Under the pieces are notes generated by a model that was given only the letters and a program-made list of their open reading frames with translations, was not told where the DNA came from and ran no database searches. A stretch of 64,000 nt of DNA. It comes from Heterobilharzia americana. Its lineage: Eukaryota > Platyhelminthes > Trematoda > Strigeidida > Schistosomatidae. The first letter of the stretch is position 1. Every line of letters begins with the position of its first letter. The position numbers and the translations under genes are program-made. The stretch is taken from positions 92,156,708 to 92,220,707 of the forward strand of contig OX104127.1 in the NCBI GenBank assembly GCA_944470555.2, given 5' to 3'. Shown here one piece after another: positions 21,748-33,509 of the stretch.

Positions 21748-22545
21748 TCATGTCACTTTGTGGATATCTTTGTGCCTGAACACACTGCCTCCAATCACCA
21801 AATCGTTGAATGCGCAGAATTCTGCAAACAATTCTCCATTCTCATTCATTTCACCTAGCGCCTCTCGACCCATGGTTAGTTCTCTTCCCGTGTTGTCCCC
21901 TCCCAGTTTGGCATTCATGTCGCCCATTAGAATTTTGATATCGCCAACTGACGTCTTGTCCAGTGTTGATTGGAGTTGTCTGTAGAAATCCTCCTTTTTC
22001 TCTTGCTCTGCATTATTTGTAGGTGCATAACATTGTATGATTGTGACCTTCCTTCCTCTTGAGTTGAATCTTGCTGTCATGATCCTGGAGGAGATTGGTT
22101 CCCACTGCATGAGAGCCTTCGATGCTCTTGAGGACATCATGATAGCCACTCCCTCAGTGTGCTCGTGGTTGGCGTCTGGGTGACCGGAGTAGATTATTGA
22201 TTCCCCAGTTGACAGTTTGGAGAGTCCACTCCCATTCCATCTGCTTTCGCAAATCCCAAGCACTTCGATGTTATACCTTCTCATCTCCTTTGCAATCTGG
22301 GCTGCCTTACTGGGTTCAAACATCGTGCGGACATTCCATGTCCCCAACTTTACTTTCGCTTTCATCGAGAGAAGACACATCGGCCAATTGGCTTCCCGAA
22401 GGCTTTCACCAACTGGCGTCATTTCGCCTCTCCGATTCCAGCGGGGAATGAGTTTGTTTTCATTTTTCATATTTTGTTTGTGCTTTGAAGTTTCTTTAGC
22501 GGTTAGATTTGTTTTACGGGGTAGGGTTGCTAGCCCTATGCCCAA
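21748..22545 (-). pseudogene. SR2-like endonuclease domain
   Basis: 265 codons. Motifs: VKLGTWNVRTMF (Asn), EVLGICESRWNGSG (metal-binding Glu), GVAIMMS, VTIIQCYAPTNNAEQ, ILMGDMNAKLGGDN (catalytic D.N) and NDLVIGGSVFRHKDIHKVT. It stops at 21747 where the family has Trp (TGG to TGA). The same frame then continues as ISPDGHTKNQIDFISISRKW, including the Asp-Phe-Ile and following SDH motif. The stop therefore truncates the catalytic histidine region. Confidence 0.88.
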
Positions 22546-22610
22546 CCTTCCCTCTTTACCCGGGCTTAGGACCGGCTAGTAACTAGTAAACTAGTTAACC
22601 AGGCGAGGTT

Positions 22611-22622
22611 AGTGTCTTGACT
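22611..22622 (+). repeat. Target-site duplication, right copy
   Basis: AGTGTCTTGACT, the partner of 19125-19136. Confidence 0.7.
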
Positions 22623-22699
22623 GGTCTTCATTTATTTTTGATGGGACAAAAACTATGATATTTCAAGTACTGACCGGTTCATCCGTCTTCCTAGTAGAT

Positions 22700-23700
22700 A
22701 TTCTCAGTAGTACAATTTTTTCTTCATATTATTAAGTGGCCTGGAAAGTTAAGCTGATCACCATGTACATAGTCTATGATAAACCTTATGTAAACGTGAG
22801 CTCGATTCCCCTTCTCAAACAGCTTGGATATATGCATTATATTACTGGAAACAACAAACTTGTCGTCACCAAACTGTAAGTAATAAGTATTCTTCCTGAT
22901 CTCGGATTTAAATCATGTTTGATATAACTAGGCCTGATGAAAGACCGATAGCTTCTTCATGAGTTTGCCAATAAAGTTGGTTTCTAAATTAAACTGAGAA
23001 CACTTTGTGTAGAGAAGCAATAGTGATCTCAACTCACGTTCCGAAAGACGGAGAAATTCCGACTGTTGATATATTATTTCAACTGCCTTACTAACAGGTA
23101 TGTGTTTAAGCACTAAGCATACATCTTATGATGGCAAGTGTTTATCTAAAATGTCCATATGATCCAGTTTTTGAAACAGGTTCCAACTTTTACGATAAAT
23201 ATGGAGCCAGTTTATGACATAGTGAATTCATCAGTGACATAATAGTTTTCAGGGACATATCCGACTTGTGGACTTTGCGTAGATCGTACATGGGCGGTAT
23301 TATCTTGTTGGTTTTCGATCCTTATAGGTTAAGACATCTGGCAGCATGTTTTCAAGCGCCGTTTTTCTGTCATTTTAAGACGTATCAACGTAGACTCTCT
23401 GATTATCAATCAGAATTACTGATATCTTATGTCGACAGAGATGTTAGTTCATTAGAGCAACATGAGAGCCTTTATCTAATCTAAGTTTAATTTATGCCAC
23501 TCAGTAAAAAGTTTATACTGAGTTTGTAGAGAAGTGAATAACTGACGTACAATATTCACCAACTTGAGCTTAGACCAACTTTTTCTACCCTAATCTATTG
23601 GTTTCAAACGAGAAACTTTATGATATAGAGACTCAAACTGCGTTTCTGTATCAATCTTATTAATAAATGCATTCAGGAGGTTAAATTTCAACCCACAGAA
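22700..23700 (-). pseudogene. PLE reverse transcriptase remnant (PLE-D-like)
   Basis: On minus, near 23270-23100, the remnant reads KVHKSDMSLKTIMSLMNSLC and HKLAPYL, the PLE 'K.HK....LR.I.S......KLA.YL' block. It then reads IPVSKAVEII, LSERELRSLLLLYTKCSQFN (23100-22990) and GDDKFVVSSN (RT motif C with the first residue lost) near 22850. Collinear order identifies a Penelope-like RT. Stops and frameshifts are frequent and the ends are indistinct. Confidence 0.65.
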
Positions 23701-25079
23701 TAGTACTTTGACTTCCACTTCATTTAACTTCGTCTCTGGAAGTTCGCAAATATATTTCTGTGAACGTCTGCATTTCTGCGTTTCTCAACTCAAAACTATT
23801 CTTGTTTTAGAAAAACTAAATTTCTTACAGTACTGGAAACAAGACAGATAAAACACTGAATAGTTGTTTCCTTTTTTACATCCACCTACAAATTTAGAAC
23901 TATTTCAAACTCTATATGAGTCTTATGCAAACTCAGTATTTTTTTATTAGACTTTAGGATTTACTAATATCTTAGTAACTAAGTACAAATGTACGTGTTT
24001 AAATCATGTATCTGCCTAATTATATATGAATAGCCATTATCAATGTATTTGTAATGGGTATAGTTCATTCTGGTTACACAGTAATTGCCATCATCAGAAA
24101 GTAAAGAAAACAAGAAACTGTGCGCGGAATTCAAACCAGCCCTTTTTATCTAACTATTATACGAAAAGAGATCGGTATAAAGATATAAAACAACACTGTA
24201 AATATGCTTTTCTCTTTCATTACACATAATTTCACCAACGCCTAGCCTATTATGTACATGGAGTACTAACACGATTATTCTAAAGTAAATAAAATGTAAT
24301 GAAATCAAAGAGCACTTATATTACATCTCATCATATGAATAAAAATATAAACAAGCATATTCACGCTAACTAGTAATAATTGGATGATTGTGAACTCTAA
24401 TTACCATTGAAACACTGAAAAGATGACAAATTAATTGTCTGACATTAAACTGTCTCATCATATTAAACAGTTAAATACCCATTTTAGAACAATAATCTTT
24501 CTCAGAACACTCACTAAATGTACTATCAAGAGAAAACACAATTAGATGAGTATCTAGGGTTTAAAAACCTTCAAATTAGAGAACTATAGGATTAAACCAT
24601 ATATATTAAACATTAAATGTATCAACTCTTAGTATTGCGCAACATATATCTATTACTTTGGTCATCTAAAACTTTGTAATTCACTTTCCTACGTGACGTA
24701 CCTATCCTTGTATTAGGAAATATCATCCTTTACGAAAGATTCCTCTCTAATTTAACAAAAATTGGATTATTTAAAACAGTTTTAATGTAATTGTTATATG
24801 TCTCATAGGGAACTAAATTTGATTTCATGAAATTCATCTTCTAAACAATCCATCTTTCAGGTCACTTATAAAAGTCCAATAAACACCCATATGCATAATT
24901 AATATTGACTGAGATATAAACAACTTCAACGAAATTTCAAAGCAGTATTCATCATGAACTGAGATTGTTTGGAGAACAGTTGAAATGAAGTGGATGCCAA
25001 CTAATGAACTTAACTGATAATCCTACTACACTAACAGAAATAAAAAACTATGAATCATTGAAATTCAACTTAGTGGCTG
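23701..25079. other. No supported feature
   Basis: Very AT-rich, with stops in all frames. Nothing recognisable. Confidence 0.5.
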
Positions 25080-25265
25080 AATGATTAACACATTTACTGA
25101 GAAAGCTGAAGATTATGAGTTCGATTCCTGACGCGGTAGTCGATGTGATATGCTGAGTCTACTGCTAGGACAAAACAACTGTCTACTTCTCCCAGGTTTT
25201 TAATGGTGCTCCAACTGATTTTAGTCTGTGATGAATGATTGAAACAAATCTTCATAAATCTCAAA
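25080..25265 (+). repeat. Family B repeat, degenerate
   Basis: tRNA-like head (GTGGCTGAATGATTAACACA, GAGTTCGATTCCTGACGC), then CTGAGTCTACTGCTAGGAC and AAAACAACTGTC near 25154-25183, and the family terminus GATTTTAGTCTGTGATGAAT. The GA of the core box is lost, so it is probably inactive. Confidence 0.5.
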
Positions 25266-25289
25266 CTAAGTTGGACGTGATTTATTTCT

Positions 25290-25710
25290 ATATTATTGAT
25301 GTATGGTGGGTAGCACGAGAATCCGAAATGCTCATTTCCTCCTGCTTGAGACTCACCAGTTGAATGTATTTGCCTCTCCGTGAGCGATATTGTTCCCACT
25401 GGGACTCGAACTCGGGACTGACTGCTTCAAATACCAGAGCTTTATCCACTGTACCACAGAGTCACTATAGTTACTTTATATGCAACCGGTACAGAGTTCG
25501 AGTCCCGGTGAGAACAGCATCGCTGGAAGGCAGGTACGTCAAGCTGACAAGTGCCGAACAGGGCGAAACTCGCATGTTTGATCCTTCTACTACCTAATAT
25601 CCGTTATTAAGATACAATTCAAACACAGCAATATCGATGCATCCGCGCAGGAGCCTGTATGCCAACAGAGACCGATCAATTCGGTCCACCCAAGCAACAA
25701 CATTAATTTA
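25290..25710. mobile_element. SM-alpha elements, head-to-head pair, degenerate
   Basis: The minus unit (25290-25465) has a tRNA-like head with GGGACTCGAACTCGGGACTG and a damaged core (TTTCCTCCT...GAGACTCACCAGT). The plus unit (25480-25710) has GAGTTCGAGTCCCGGTGAGA, CTGACAAGTGCCGAACAGGG, CGAAAC and the family tail with GGAGCCTGTATGCCAACAG. CTGACAA lacks the invariant G, so it is probably inactive. Confidence 0.65.
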
Positions 25711-27127
25711 CTTCTTAAAACTGTTTTGATTTATTGATTCTATGGGTGGAGGAAGCCGTCATTAGCATTGACATCTGTCAAATTCTGTCTACTTCTGTTT
25801 ACTTTTCAGTTCCAAACTTCGTTGTGACAGACTTCCTTGGAATCATATCGCTTTGTGGCATGCTTACTTTCGGCATGGACAAGCCTGGGTTTCTTCATTC
25901 CATTTAGTATTAGCAAGGCATAACTTTGATTTTCATTTTTTAAATTTCAAATCTGAGCTCTGTTATGCAGCCCCACTATGTCGAAAACCATCTAAAATCA
26001 AAGCATACTAGGCTTTTACTTCATTATTATTCAGAACTCAACAGAAAGACTTAAGGTGGATTCTATTAAGATTCCACTTTGAGACTTTCAGGTATCGAGA
26101 CAATCACATTATCTGATATTTATCATGTCGAATATCAATGACCTTCATTTGGTAACTTCTGTCAACTTGGTAAATAGCTGGGCGAACTGTTATGTTATAC
26201 GATTTTATTGAACTCCACTGAAAACTACACTTCTAGTATCTGCTAGTATATTCTTCATTCCTTATAAGTTCTCACTCATTGACTTGTAGACTTTTCAACT
26301 AAAATAGCAGCTTTAATTGAAGTCAAGTTAAAAATAAACTTTGAACTATGAAACCAAACCAATATACAAATCATTGTGTCCTCATTATTAAGTTGAAATG
26401 GTTCTACTAATGTCCTATATTGAATCCAAAAAAAAGTTTGCCGATATTTCATCAACCAGTTGTTGATTTCTACCTTGACAACGATAATGATCTGGATTTT
26501 CCTGCAATCAGCTCAAATGAAATTACCATGTATGATTCAAATTATCATATGTACAAGGTACTCATCACCCTCCGTCGCTATAAATACAGAAGATTATCAG
26601 GTTATATGCAAGCAGTTTCGTCAACATTGATGCAACTCTAGAAGTAAAAAGTAACCTTCAACACTTAGTGAAGTAGTGAAGAATCCACTGATGAAGTTCA
26701 CTTTCACTAAGTTATAAAAACAAAGAGGAATCACCGTTGTCAATCCTCCCTTTTACTATATGATTCCACAAATCTGTATTGTCTTATTTCTATAAGTAAC
26801 ATATAACAGTCTATGGGTGAGTTATACTACTGACCCACAGGTGACTCACTTGAATTCTGTCAACGTCGAGGTTTTCATTTGACCCTCAATCATCACTCAG
26901 TTACAATACAAAAGTGTTCAACATGATCTTTAGAAACAGAAAAGGATAAAGTCATAGTGCACAAACTGACAAACTATCCCTAGAACTGTATTAAAATAGT
27001 TGAGTGACTTCTCGATAAGTGGGAAGAAAATGAAAAACAAGGGTCAGAATGGAGGTAATGATAGTGAACTGATGAAAATAGTAAAGTAGGGATTGAGAAT
27101 AAAGTAGAATAAGTTTAAAATCACTTC
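25711..27127. other. Mostly featureless
   Basis: No repeat family recognised. A weak exon-like frame lies at 26460-26557. The rest is AT-rich. Confidence 0.4.
26460..26557 (+). CDS. Weak exon candidate, product unknown
   Basis: An acceptor-like TTTCATCAACCAG precedes, and AAG|GTACTC follows at 26557/26558. The open frame reads VVDFYLDNDNDLDFPAISSN and continues to YHMYK, acidic and with no transposon motif. The acceptor tract is weak. It may be chance. Confidence 0.2.
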
Positions 27128-27141
27128 TTCTGCTCATAGAT
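27128..27141 (+). repeat. Target-site duplication, left copy (14 bp, perfect)
   Basis: TTCTGCTCATAGAT, identical to 29161-29174 and immediately next to the element ends. Confidence 0.92.
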
Positions 27142-27231
27142 TATTATTATTATTATTAGTCCCTTGGGTTCCTAGTGGAACATAGGGCTTCAGTAGCACG
27201 CCTCCAGTGACCTCTGTTCTCTGAGATCTTT

Positions 27232-28119
27232 TCAACCTGGTCCCACGACAGCCCACAACCTCTCATTTCCTCCTCCCACGATCTCCTCCATGTCACCCTC
27301 AGCTGGGACGTCCAACTCGTCGCTTCCCATGGGGATTCCACTCGAGCAACTGGCCTGACGCGTGATGTCCTCAGTCGGCCTTCTCAGTGCATGGCCAATC
27401 CATCTCCACTTCTTCCTGCATATTTGTTGCGTGATAGGTTCTTGGTTGGTTCGTTCCCAGAGTTCCTTGTTGCTTATTCTTTCTGGCCATCTGATCTTCA
27501 GCAGCGAGCCAGCGTAAGCAGTTGTTGATGAATGTCTGTAGTTTATTGGAAATGCCTTTCGTGACGCGCCAAGTCTCTGAGCCATACAAGAGCACTGACT
27601 TGACGTTGGTGTTGAAAATCCGTATCTTGTTCCGCATGCTGAGTGCAGTGCAGAAGATCTCCACACTGGTTTCAGGCCAATGAACGCCTGTCTTGCTTTT
27701 CCCATTCTGACTTTGACGTCTTCGTCCGTCCCGCCTGTAGTTGAAACAGTGCTTCCTAGATAAGTGAAGGAGGTTACTTCCTTCAAGTTTCTCCCGTTGA
27801 CAGTGATTGGAGTTTGTTGTTGTTGTTGATGGTGGTGGTGCGGTATCTTCATCACTTCTGTCTTCTCTATATTCACCTGAAGTCCCGTCTTCGCTGCCTC
27901 TTCTATCAACTTGTTAGTTTTCACCTGTAGATCTTCAAGTTTGTCTGACATCAGGCACAAGTCATCGGCGAAATCCAAGTCTTCTAGGTTCTTTTCCGTC
28001 GTCCAGTGTATCCCCCTCTTCTCGCTGCCTACTGTTTGCTGCATGATCCAGTCCACCACAATAAGGAATATCATGGGGGATAGTAGGCAACCTTGTTTCA
28101 CTCCTGTCTTCACTTCCAC
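27232..28119 (-). pseudogene. SR2-like reverse transcriptase, second part
   Basis: Motif B (VKTGVKQGCLLSP), FADDLCLMSDK and the C-terminal region. It differs from the 19227-20114 copy at only a few residues (for example Q/H and A/V near the His-Gln run) and shares its downstream frameshift. Confidence 0.88.
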
Positions 28120-29096
28120 TCAAAGGCATCACTGAGCTTCCCATTGTGGATTACTTGGCATGTGGCATCTTCATATAGTTGTTGAATGAGGCGGATAAAG
28201 GTTTGCGGTACTCCGTAGTATTGAAGCAGTTTCCAAATTACTTCTCGGTCGACGCTGTCAAAGGCCTTCTCAAAGTCGATGAAGTTGAGGTAGAGAGCTG
28301 ATTGCCATTCTATGCTCTGTTCTATGATGATACGAAGCGTTGCGATTTGGTCTGCACATGATTTGCAGAATTCTGCAAACAATTCTCCATTCTCATTCAT
28401 TTCACCTAGCGCCTCTCGACCCATGGTTAGTTCTCTTCCCGTGTTGTCCCCTCCCAGTTTGGCATTCATGTCGCCCATTAGAATTTTGATATCGCCAACT
28501 GACGTCTTGTCCAGTGTTGATTGGAGTTGTCTGTAGAAATCCTCCTTTTTCTCTTGCTCTGCATTATTTGTAGGTGCATAACATTGTATGATTGTGACCT
28601 TCCTTCCTCTTGAGTTGAATCTTGCTGTCATGATCCTGGAGGAGATTGGTTCCCACTGCATGAGAGCCTTCGATGCTCTTGAGGACATCATGATAGCCAC
28701 TCCCTCAGTGTGCTCGTGGTTGGCGTCTGGGTGACCGGAGTAGATTATTGATTCCCCAGTTGACAGTTTGGAGAGTCCACTCCCATTCCATCTGCTTTCG
28801 CAAATCCCAAGCACTTCGATGTTATACCTTCTCATCTCCTTTGCAATCTGGGCTGCCTTACTGGGTTCAAACATCGTGCGGACATTCCATGTCCCCAACT
28901 TTACTTTCGCTTTCATCGAGAGAAGACACATCGGCCAATTGGCTTCCCGAAGGCTTTCACCAACTGGCGTCATTTCGCCTCTCCGATTCCAGCGGGGAAT
29001 GAGTTTGTTTTCATTTTTTATATTTTGTTTGTGCTTTGAAGTTTCTTTAGCGGTTAGATTTGTTTTACGGGGTAGGGTTGCTAGCCCTATGCCCAA
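28110..29096 (-). pseudogene. SR2-like in-frame endonuclease-RT fusion ORF
   Basis: 328 codons. The endonuclease part runs VKLGTWNVRTMF through GDMNAKLGGDN to GELFAEFC. It then joins in frame to KSCADQIATLR and LNFIDFEKAFDSVDREVI of the RT. The join lacks the endonuclease SDH histidine and RT motifs before A, so neither enzyme should work. The ORF ends at the same ~5-nt insertion seen in the 19.1-22.6 kb copy. Protein-dead, yet flanked by a clean target duplication. Confidence 0.88.
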
Positions 29097-29160
29097 CCTT
29101 CCCTCTTTACCCGGGCTTAGGACCGGCTAGTAACCAGTAAACTAGTTAACCAGGCGAGGT

Positions 29161-29174
29161 TTCTGCTCATAGAT
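29161..29174 (+). repeat. Target-site duplication, right copy (14 bp)
   Basis: TTCTGCTCATAGAT, the partner of 27128-27141. Confidence 0.92.
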
Positions 29175-29289
29175 GACTGGTTTTAATTGATGAACGGACA
29201 TTTGTCTTCATCTCACTAAGAAATTAATAAATAAAAGGTACTTACTTTTCGCTTGCTTTTATAATACAAGCCGGTCACGGAGACATTTT

Positions 29290-29755
29290 TAAAGTGAAGT
29301 TTATCTGGTGGCTATTAATGGGATCCAGAACGCGTGTTTCATCTTATTTGCGATTCATCAGCTGAATATGACTTCTCACCAGTGAGCGATGTTGTTCCCG
29401 GTTGGACTCGAACCTAATACCCATCGCTTCAAACTTCAAAGCCTTATCCACAAAACAACTAGGGTTAGAGAGCCACCACTTATGCTCTGGGCATCTGTTG
29501 TTGTTTATTGACACATAATTTCTTATTGCTTCACTGGAAGGAGTGGGAAAACATTATTCACTGAGATGCAGTTACATCCAGCTAACAAGTCCCAAGTGGG
29601 ACAAAAGGCATGTCCTTGATTCCACTGTTAACCACCAAACAGACTACAGTATAATCAATATCCGAGCGGTATCGAAGCATCCGTATAAGAACCTATCTGT
29701 TAACAGAAGTCGATCAATTTCACCCAGTAAAGCAGAGAAAGATTACAATTAACAA
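29290..29755. mobile_element. SM-alpha elements, head-to-head pair
   Basis: The minus unit (29310-29465) has a hammerhead at 29323-29367 and a tRNA-like head (TTGGACTCGAACC). The plus unit runs to 29755 with CTAACAAGTCCCAAGTGGGAC near 29581, a degenerate core in which CTGA became CTAA and GAAA became AAAA. The SM-alpha tail follows (GTCGATCAATTTCACCC). Confidence 0.7.
29323..29367 (-). ncRNA. Hammerhead ribozyme, SM-alpha type, core intact
   Basis: On minus: CTGATGA (29355-29361), a short stem II, GAAAC (29336-29340), then TTC before CTGGAT (29323-29328). That pairs with ATTCAG (29362-29367), one G-U wobble. The core appears intact, with weaker stem II than at 13049. Confidence 0.65.
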
Positions 29756-30154
29756 TTTGCAATTTTAAAGTGACTTTTATTATCGTTCACCTCATTTTTA
29801 CCAAATCAGCTTTTAGTACAATAAATTTTCAAAGAGTATATTGGTAAGAAACTAAATTCAAGAACACCTACAGTCTACCAATACACAAAAATAGTCAAAA
29901 TTGAACATCTATAATAAAATCGAAGTATCATTTTCATTCTTTTAACTAGACCACATATATTTTAAAGTGGTCTCATAATTTGTACCTTTTTTGTTGCTTC
30001 ACATTGTTACTATCTTTGTTTGAGTTTTGATTTACAAGAAAACAACACATTATGCTTTATAACGCAATCACTTTTTTGTCAAAAGTAATCATTATTCACA
30101 TCTGAGATAGTCGAGCAGAAAAAACACAATGATAGTAATTCCAAAGTACTAATT

Positions 30155-30400
30155 GGCATCAACTGAAGAAGTATTGGGAAAATGGGAGCAATGAACAGCT
30201 GCTGCATCTTAATACGCATTCTTCAACAGTGCATAGCGATGATCCTACCAGGAATTCTACCCAACACTGCCAGTTTTTATGGTGGACAGGTTGCCATTTA
30301 TCTACTAGGTAGGAATCCAATAGCTCAACTGTAGTCCAGTTACATCGGCTAGTATTTGTCCTCATGTCTAACTTGTTTGACCTCACAGCTCACTAATTCT
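30155..30400 (-). repeat. Family B repeat, degenerate
   Basis: GCATCAACTGAAGAA, ATGGGAGCAATGAACAG, TTCAACAGTGCATAGCGATG and GATCCTACCAGG align with family B at 46510-46610. The core boxes have decayed. Confidence 0.45.
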
Positions 30401-31744
30401 CATCGAAAGTGCATGAAATTCATCTCCATAGCTATGAATCTCCAAAGTGAACAACAATAACTGTCTTAACTACTTAAAAGAAGCAGTTGCATACTCCTCT
30501 CAATTTCTAACTGATTTTTCGAGTTTTATTAAATTTGTTAACTTTTTGAGTAGTTATTAAAAATAATATGCTTACTCAATAAGATTAACAATACAAAAGA
30601 AATGCTAGCGAGATCTCTTTACAGGTGAATAAAGGAATGACTCAAGTTTTCTAACCGCCATGAATATCAAAAGAGAATTTGAACACTGGCAAAATAAGTT
30701 TCCGTCTAATTCCAGATTTTAGCAATGGTATTATTAACTGTATGATAATTTAGGCAGAGTTTATTGCTTCATACCGAACCACGGTAATCAAATACATTCT
30801 GGTTTGGTTTTACAGTTTTAAAATGCCTTTCTCGCCTTGGTTTTATTGTTCATAGACTTCTCAAAATACCAGGGATTGGTAGTGAATTATTCTTGGTGCA
30901 TCCATTGACTGTCGGTTTGATAAGTAAGGCCTAAGTTATCAGTTTATCTTTTCAGGTATTTGAGTTTATTATTTTAACCAAAGTAGAGTTCCTTTCAAGA
31001 CTGCCTATTGTAACTAGAGAATGACTTGGAAGGTCATCCAAACAACTGCTTAGACAACTAATTGCATTTCTCTACTTTGAGAATAACTTGTTGGAAATAC
31101 TGAAAGCTGATTGGTTAATACAGTGGTTGCTGGCGTGGCCTTTAAAGTCGCTTCTGGCTAAATCCGTTAGTTCAGTCTATACATTTAGTTTTGTTCATCG
31201 AAATAATAACTAAAGGGTGAACAGGTAATGATTCATCAACACTTCATGATGTGTGAAAATTTTTACCACTAATGAAACCGAAAAGTGAAAAACAGTTGAA
31301 CTACACAATAAAACCAGAATGTTGTATAACTACCTTGATATGACTGTGAGAAACAGACTGTTCGCAACACATCATCCAGTAAGTAATACTCTCATACTGT
31401 ATGATAAATATACTGAGAGAATTAGAATGGACTTCTGATTGTAAATATTCGTACATGTGGCAGTGAACAAACTTGTTCTCTTATAAATACCTACATCTGT
31501 TAATTTATGAATAAACTGTCTGAGTTTACTCAGCCGTATAAGTAATACATCTGAGTTTAGATGTCAGATTGATATAAAATTTTATTTACTAGTCTTGTTC
31601 TTCCTGCAACAACTTGAATTAAAAATTCCAACCACTATGAAGTGTAAAACGTTGGTTCACAGTTCGAATTCAGGATACTACAGTTAGTGGTTTCGCTCTT
31701 TTATTAATCAGTCCCTTCAACAGATTGAAGAGTACTGAACAACG
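30401..31744. other. No supported feature
   Basis: AT-rich. No recognised repeat or open frame of note. Confidence 0.5.
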
Positions 31745-32215
31745 TAGAAATGGTTACTAGGTGATGATTGAAGATGAAATGAAAATTTGGATCACTGCGC
31801 GGTTCGAACCACTGATAGTCGGGTTTCCGATCCGATGCTCTACCAACTGAGCTAAGAGGTCCAACTGCTGACCAGATTTTTATTTTACTTCAGTCATTAA
31901 GGTGGGTTTTCCCTAACGACCATATGAATTCGTGATATGTTACAACCGCTTGATCGTATTCACACCGGCTGTCCAGTCAAAACTTCTCATTCAAATCCAA
32001 ATCTAACTGAATCAGAGTGAAATAAAAATCCGATCAGCATTCGGACCTCTTAGCTCAGTTGGTAGGGCATCCGGCAGGAAACCTGGTGGTAGCTGGTTCG
32101 AGTCCGGCTGCGGTTGGAATTTTCAATACACCTTCAGTCATCACCCAGGAGTAGTACTAGTCTGCCAGACCAAGGCTATCTCAGGCAGTCAAAAGGGATA
32201 ATCAACAAAAAAATA
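31745..32215. repeat. Family T tRNA-derived repeat, inverted pair
   Basis: The minus-strand tRNA-like segment 31795-31862 (GGTTCGAACC B-box, ACCAACTGAGCTAAGAGGTC A-box) and the plus-strand segment 32041-32116 (CCTCTTAGCTCAGTTGGTAG, GGTTCGAGTCC) flank a spacer of about 175 bases. Both end in ATTTTCA/TCA runs. Pol III boxes are clear, but the acceptor stems do not pair, so these are tRNA-derived repeats rather than tRNA genes. Confidence 0.75.
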
Positions 32216-32639
32216 TTCAAAACCTTCCTTTTGATGCTACCAGTAATCCATCCGTGTTATGATATCTAGGTAACCGAATACACTGCGTCTTTGAAGTGAT
32301 ACATTTAATAATGACAACCAGATGTTAATTTAAATTATAACCATAGAAAATGTATCTGCACTACATAATACTTTAAGCTGTTTAGTCGACCTACAAATTT
32401 GAGTTAACTAACACTCTTCGATATAAGGATTTCTATTTCTTGAATGGAAAATGATTAAATTTATCTTTGTCATGGATTACATTAATTAGCAAACGTCAGA
32501 AAAGTAAGCAGAAGTGGACCTCCAGTTGACTCTGATGTAGGACAATAGTTTAAGATATCAGTTCGCCACTGAGTACAAATGAAACCTCACTTTAGTAGTA
32601 TATAATGGTACATAATTAATTGATTTCAGGTTGGCAATC

Positions 32640-32860
32640 ATCATGAAGTGATATGATTCGGAGAAACATTAGAAATTTCGGAGCACTGTACAGATGTTTC
32701 GTATTAATGTGGAGTTTCTCGGCAGTGCACATCTATGACCCCGCCGGGGTTCTAACCCAGGTGCATAATTTATTCCACAGAGGAGCTAACATTCACAGTG
32801 TAACGTCTAGGCAACATTTATCACTTTCCAGATTTCTCTCAAAGAAATTATAGTGTTTCC
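32640..32860 (-). repeat. Family B repeat, degenerate
   Basis: GGAGCACTGTACAGATGTTTCG, TCTCGGCAGTGCACATCTATG and ACCCCGCCGGGGTTCTAACC follow the family B order. On minus the core reads CCGAGAA...CGAAAC, so the CTGA box is damaged. Confidence 0.5.
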
Positions 32861-33509
32861 TTCACACCTCAAGAATTCCAGCCGAAAGTAATAAACTAAT
32901 CACCCCATGTGAACAATTGATTCGATCTAAACGAAAATAGTCTTGAACACCAAGTGACCTCAGGTTCTAACAAACTATTAAAATTACAAGCATGAAATAA
33001 ATCCTTCTGATAACTGTATGTGTCAATGTTATATAATGTTATAGTATATTGTAACTGCTTGTTTTTCGTTTGAATAATATATAATAACGAAACCTTTCGT
33101 TTAGATGGCAAAATGAAAAAGTTTTGCTCTCCTCTTTTATTTGTTGTTCAGAAATGATTGTAAACTCATTTGCTTTCCTGTTTTGTTATCTTATCTTTGA
33201 GGATAAAAAGAGATTAAAGAAATTAATCTGAATTAAAATGAGCTTTCATCAAACGCATTTCCATAGTCTAAATATTAACACAAAAAGCCGTAGTGAATTT
33301 TTATGGATCACGTGTTTTAGTCAACTGGCTAGTAGGTGAAATAAGCACACCCATTATCCATTTCCTTAGGTTCAAGGAAGATGGTAAAATTTAAAGATCG
33401 ATTTCATGATAAATAGATTTTCCATCGTTAAGTAAATAACATCTCTAGTATGTTATCACGATTTAAGTACTGAGGCACTTCATTTCTTCTGAAGATTATA
33501 CCTAGGAAT
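32861..33509. other. No supported feature
   Basis: AT-rich, no motif seen. Confidence 0.5.

Larger units (their letters stand above)
19137..22610 (-). mobile_element. SR2-like RTE retrotransposon, near full length (3.47 kb)
   Basis: Minus strand. The 5' terminus is at 22610, the 3' end at 19137 with a (TAA)n tail seen as TTATTAATATTATTATTA. It has an endonuclease, a linker, an RT and a conserved C-terminus. A rearranged duplicated block lies at 21233-21413. Identity to the 27.1-29.2 kb copy is very high, so it is recent, but it carries frameshifts and a stop. Family: RTE clade, closest in my judgement to schistosome SR2. Confidence 0.88.
27142..29160 (-). mobile_element. SR2-like RTE, internally deleted (2.02 kb)
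   Basis: Minus strand, complete at both termini, with a TAA tail (27141-27158) and 14-bp target duplication. Nearly identical to 19137-22610 except for one deletion, corresponding to 20361-21814 of that copy and joined here at 28365/28366. The deletion removes the end of the endonuclease, the linker and the start of the RT. Confidence 0.92.

Noticed and set aside
22197..22579. Plus-strand frames of 84 and 120 residues (repeated at 28748-29130)
   Set aside because: Exact antisense of the SR2-like endonuclease; repetition follows the element, not a gene.
32041..32116. tRNA gene
   Set aside because: Pol III A and B boxes are good but the acceptor arms do not pair, and the same unit recurs as a dispersed repeat. 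tRNA-derived repeat instead.
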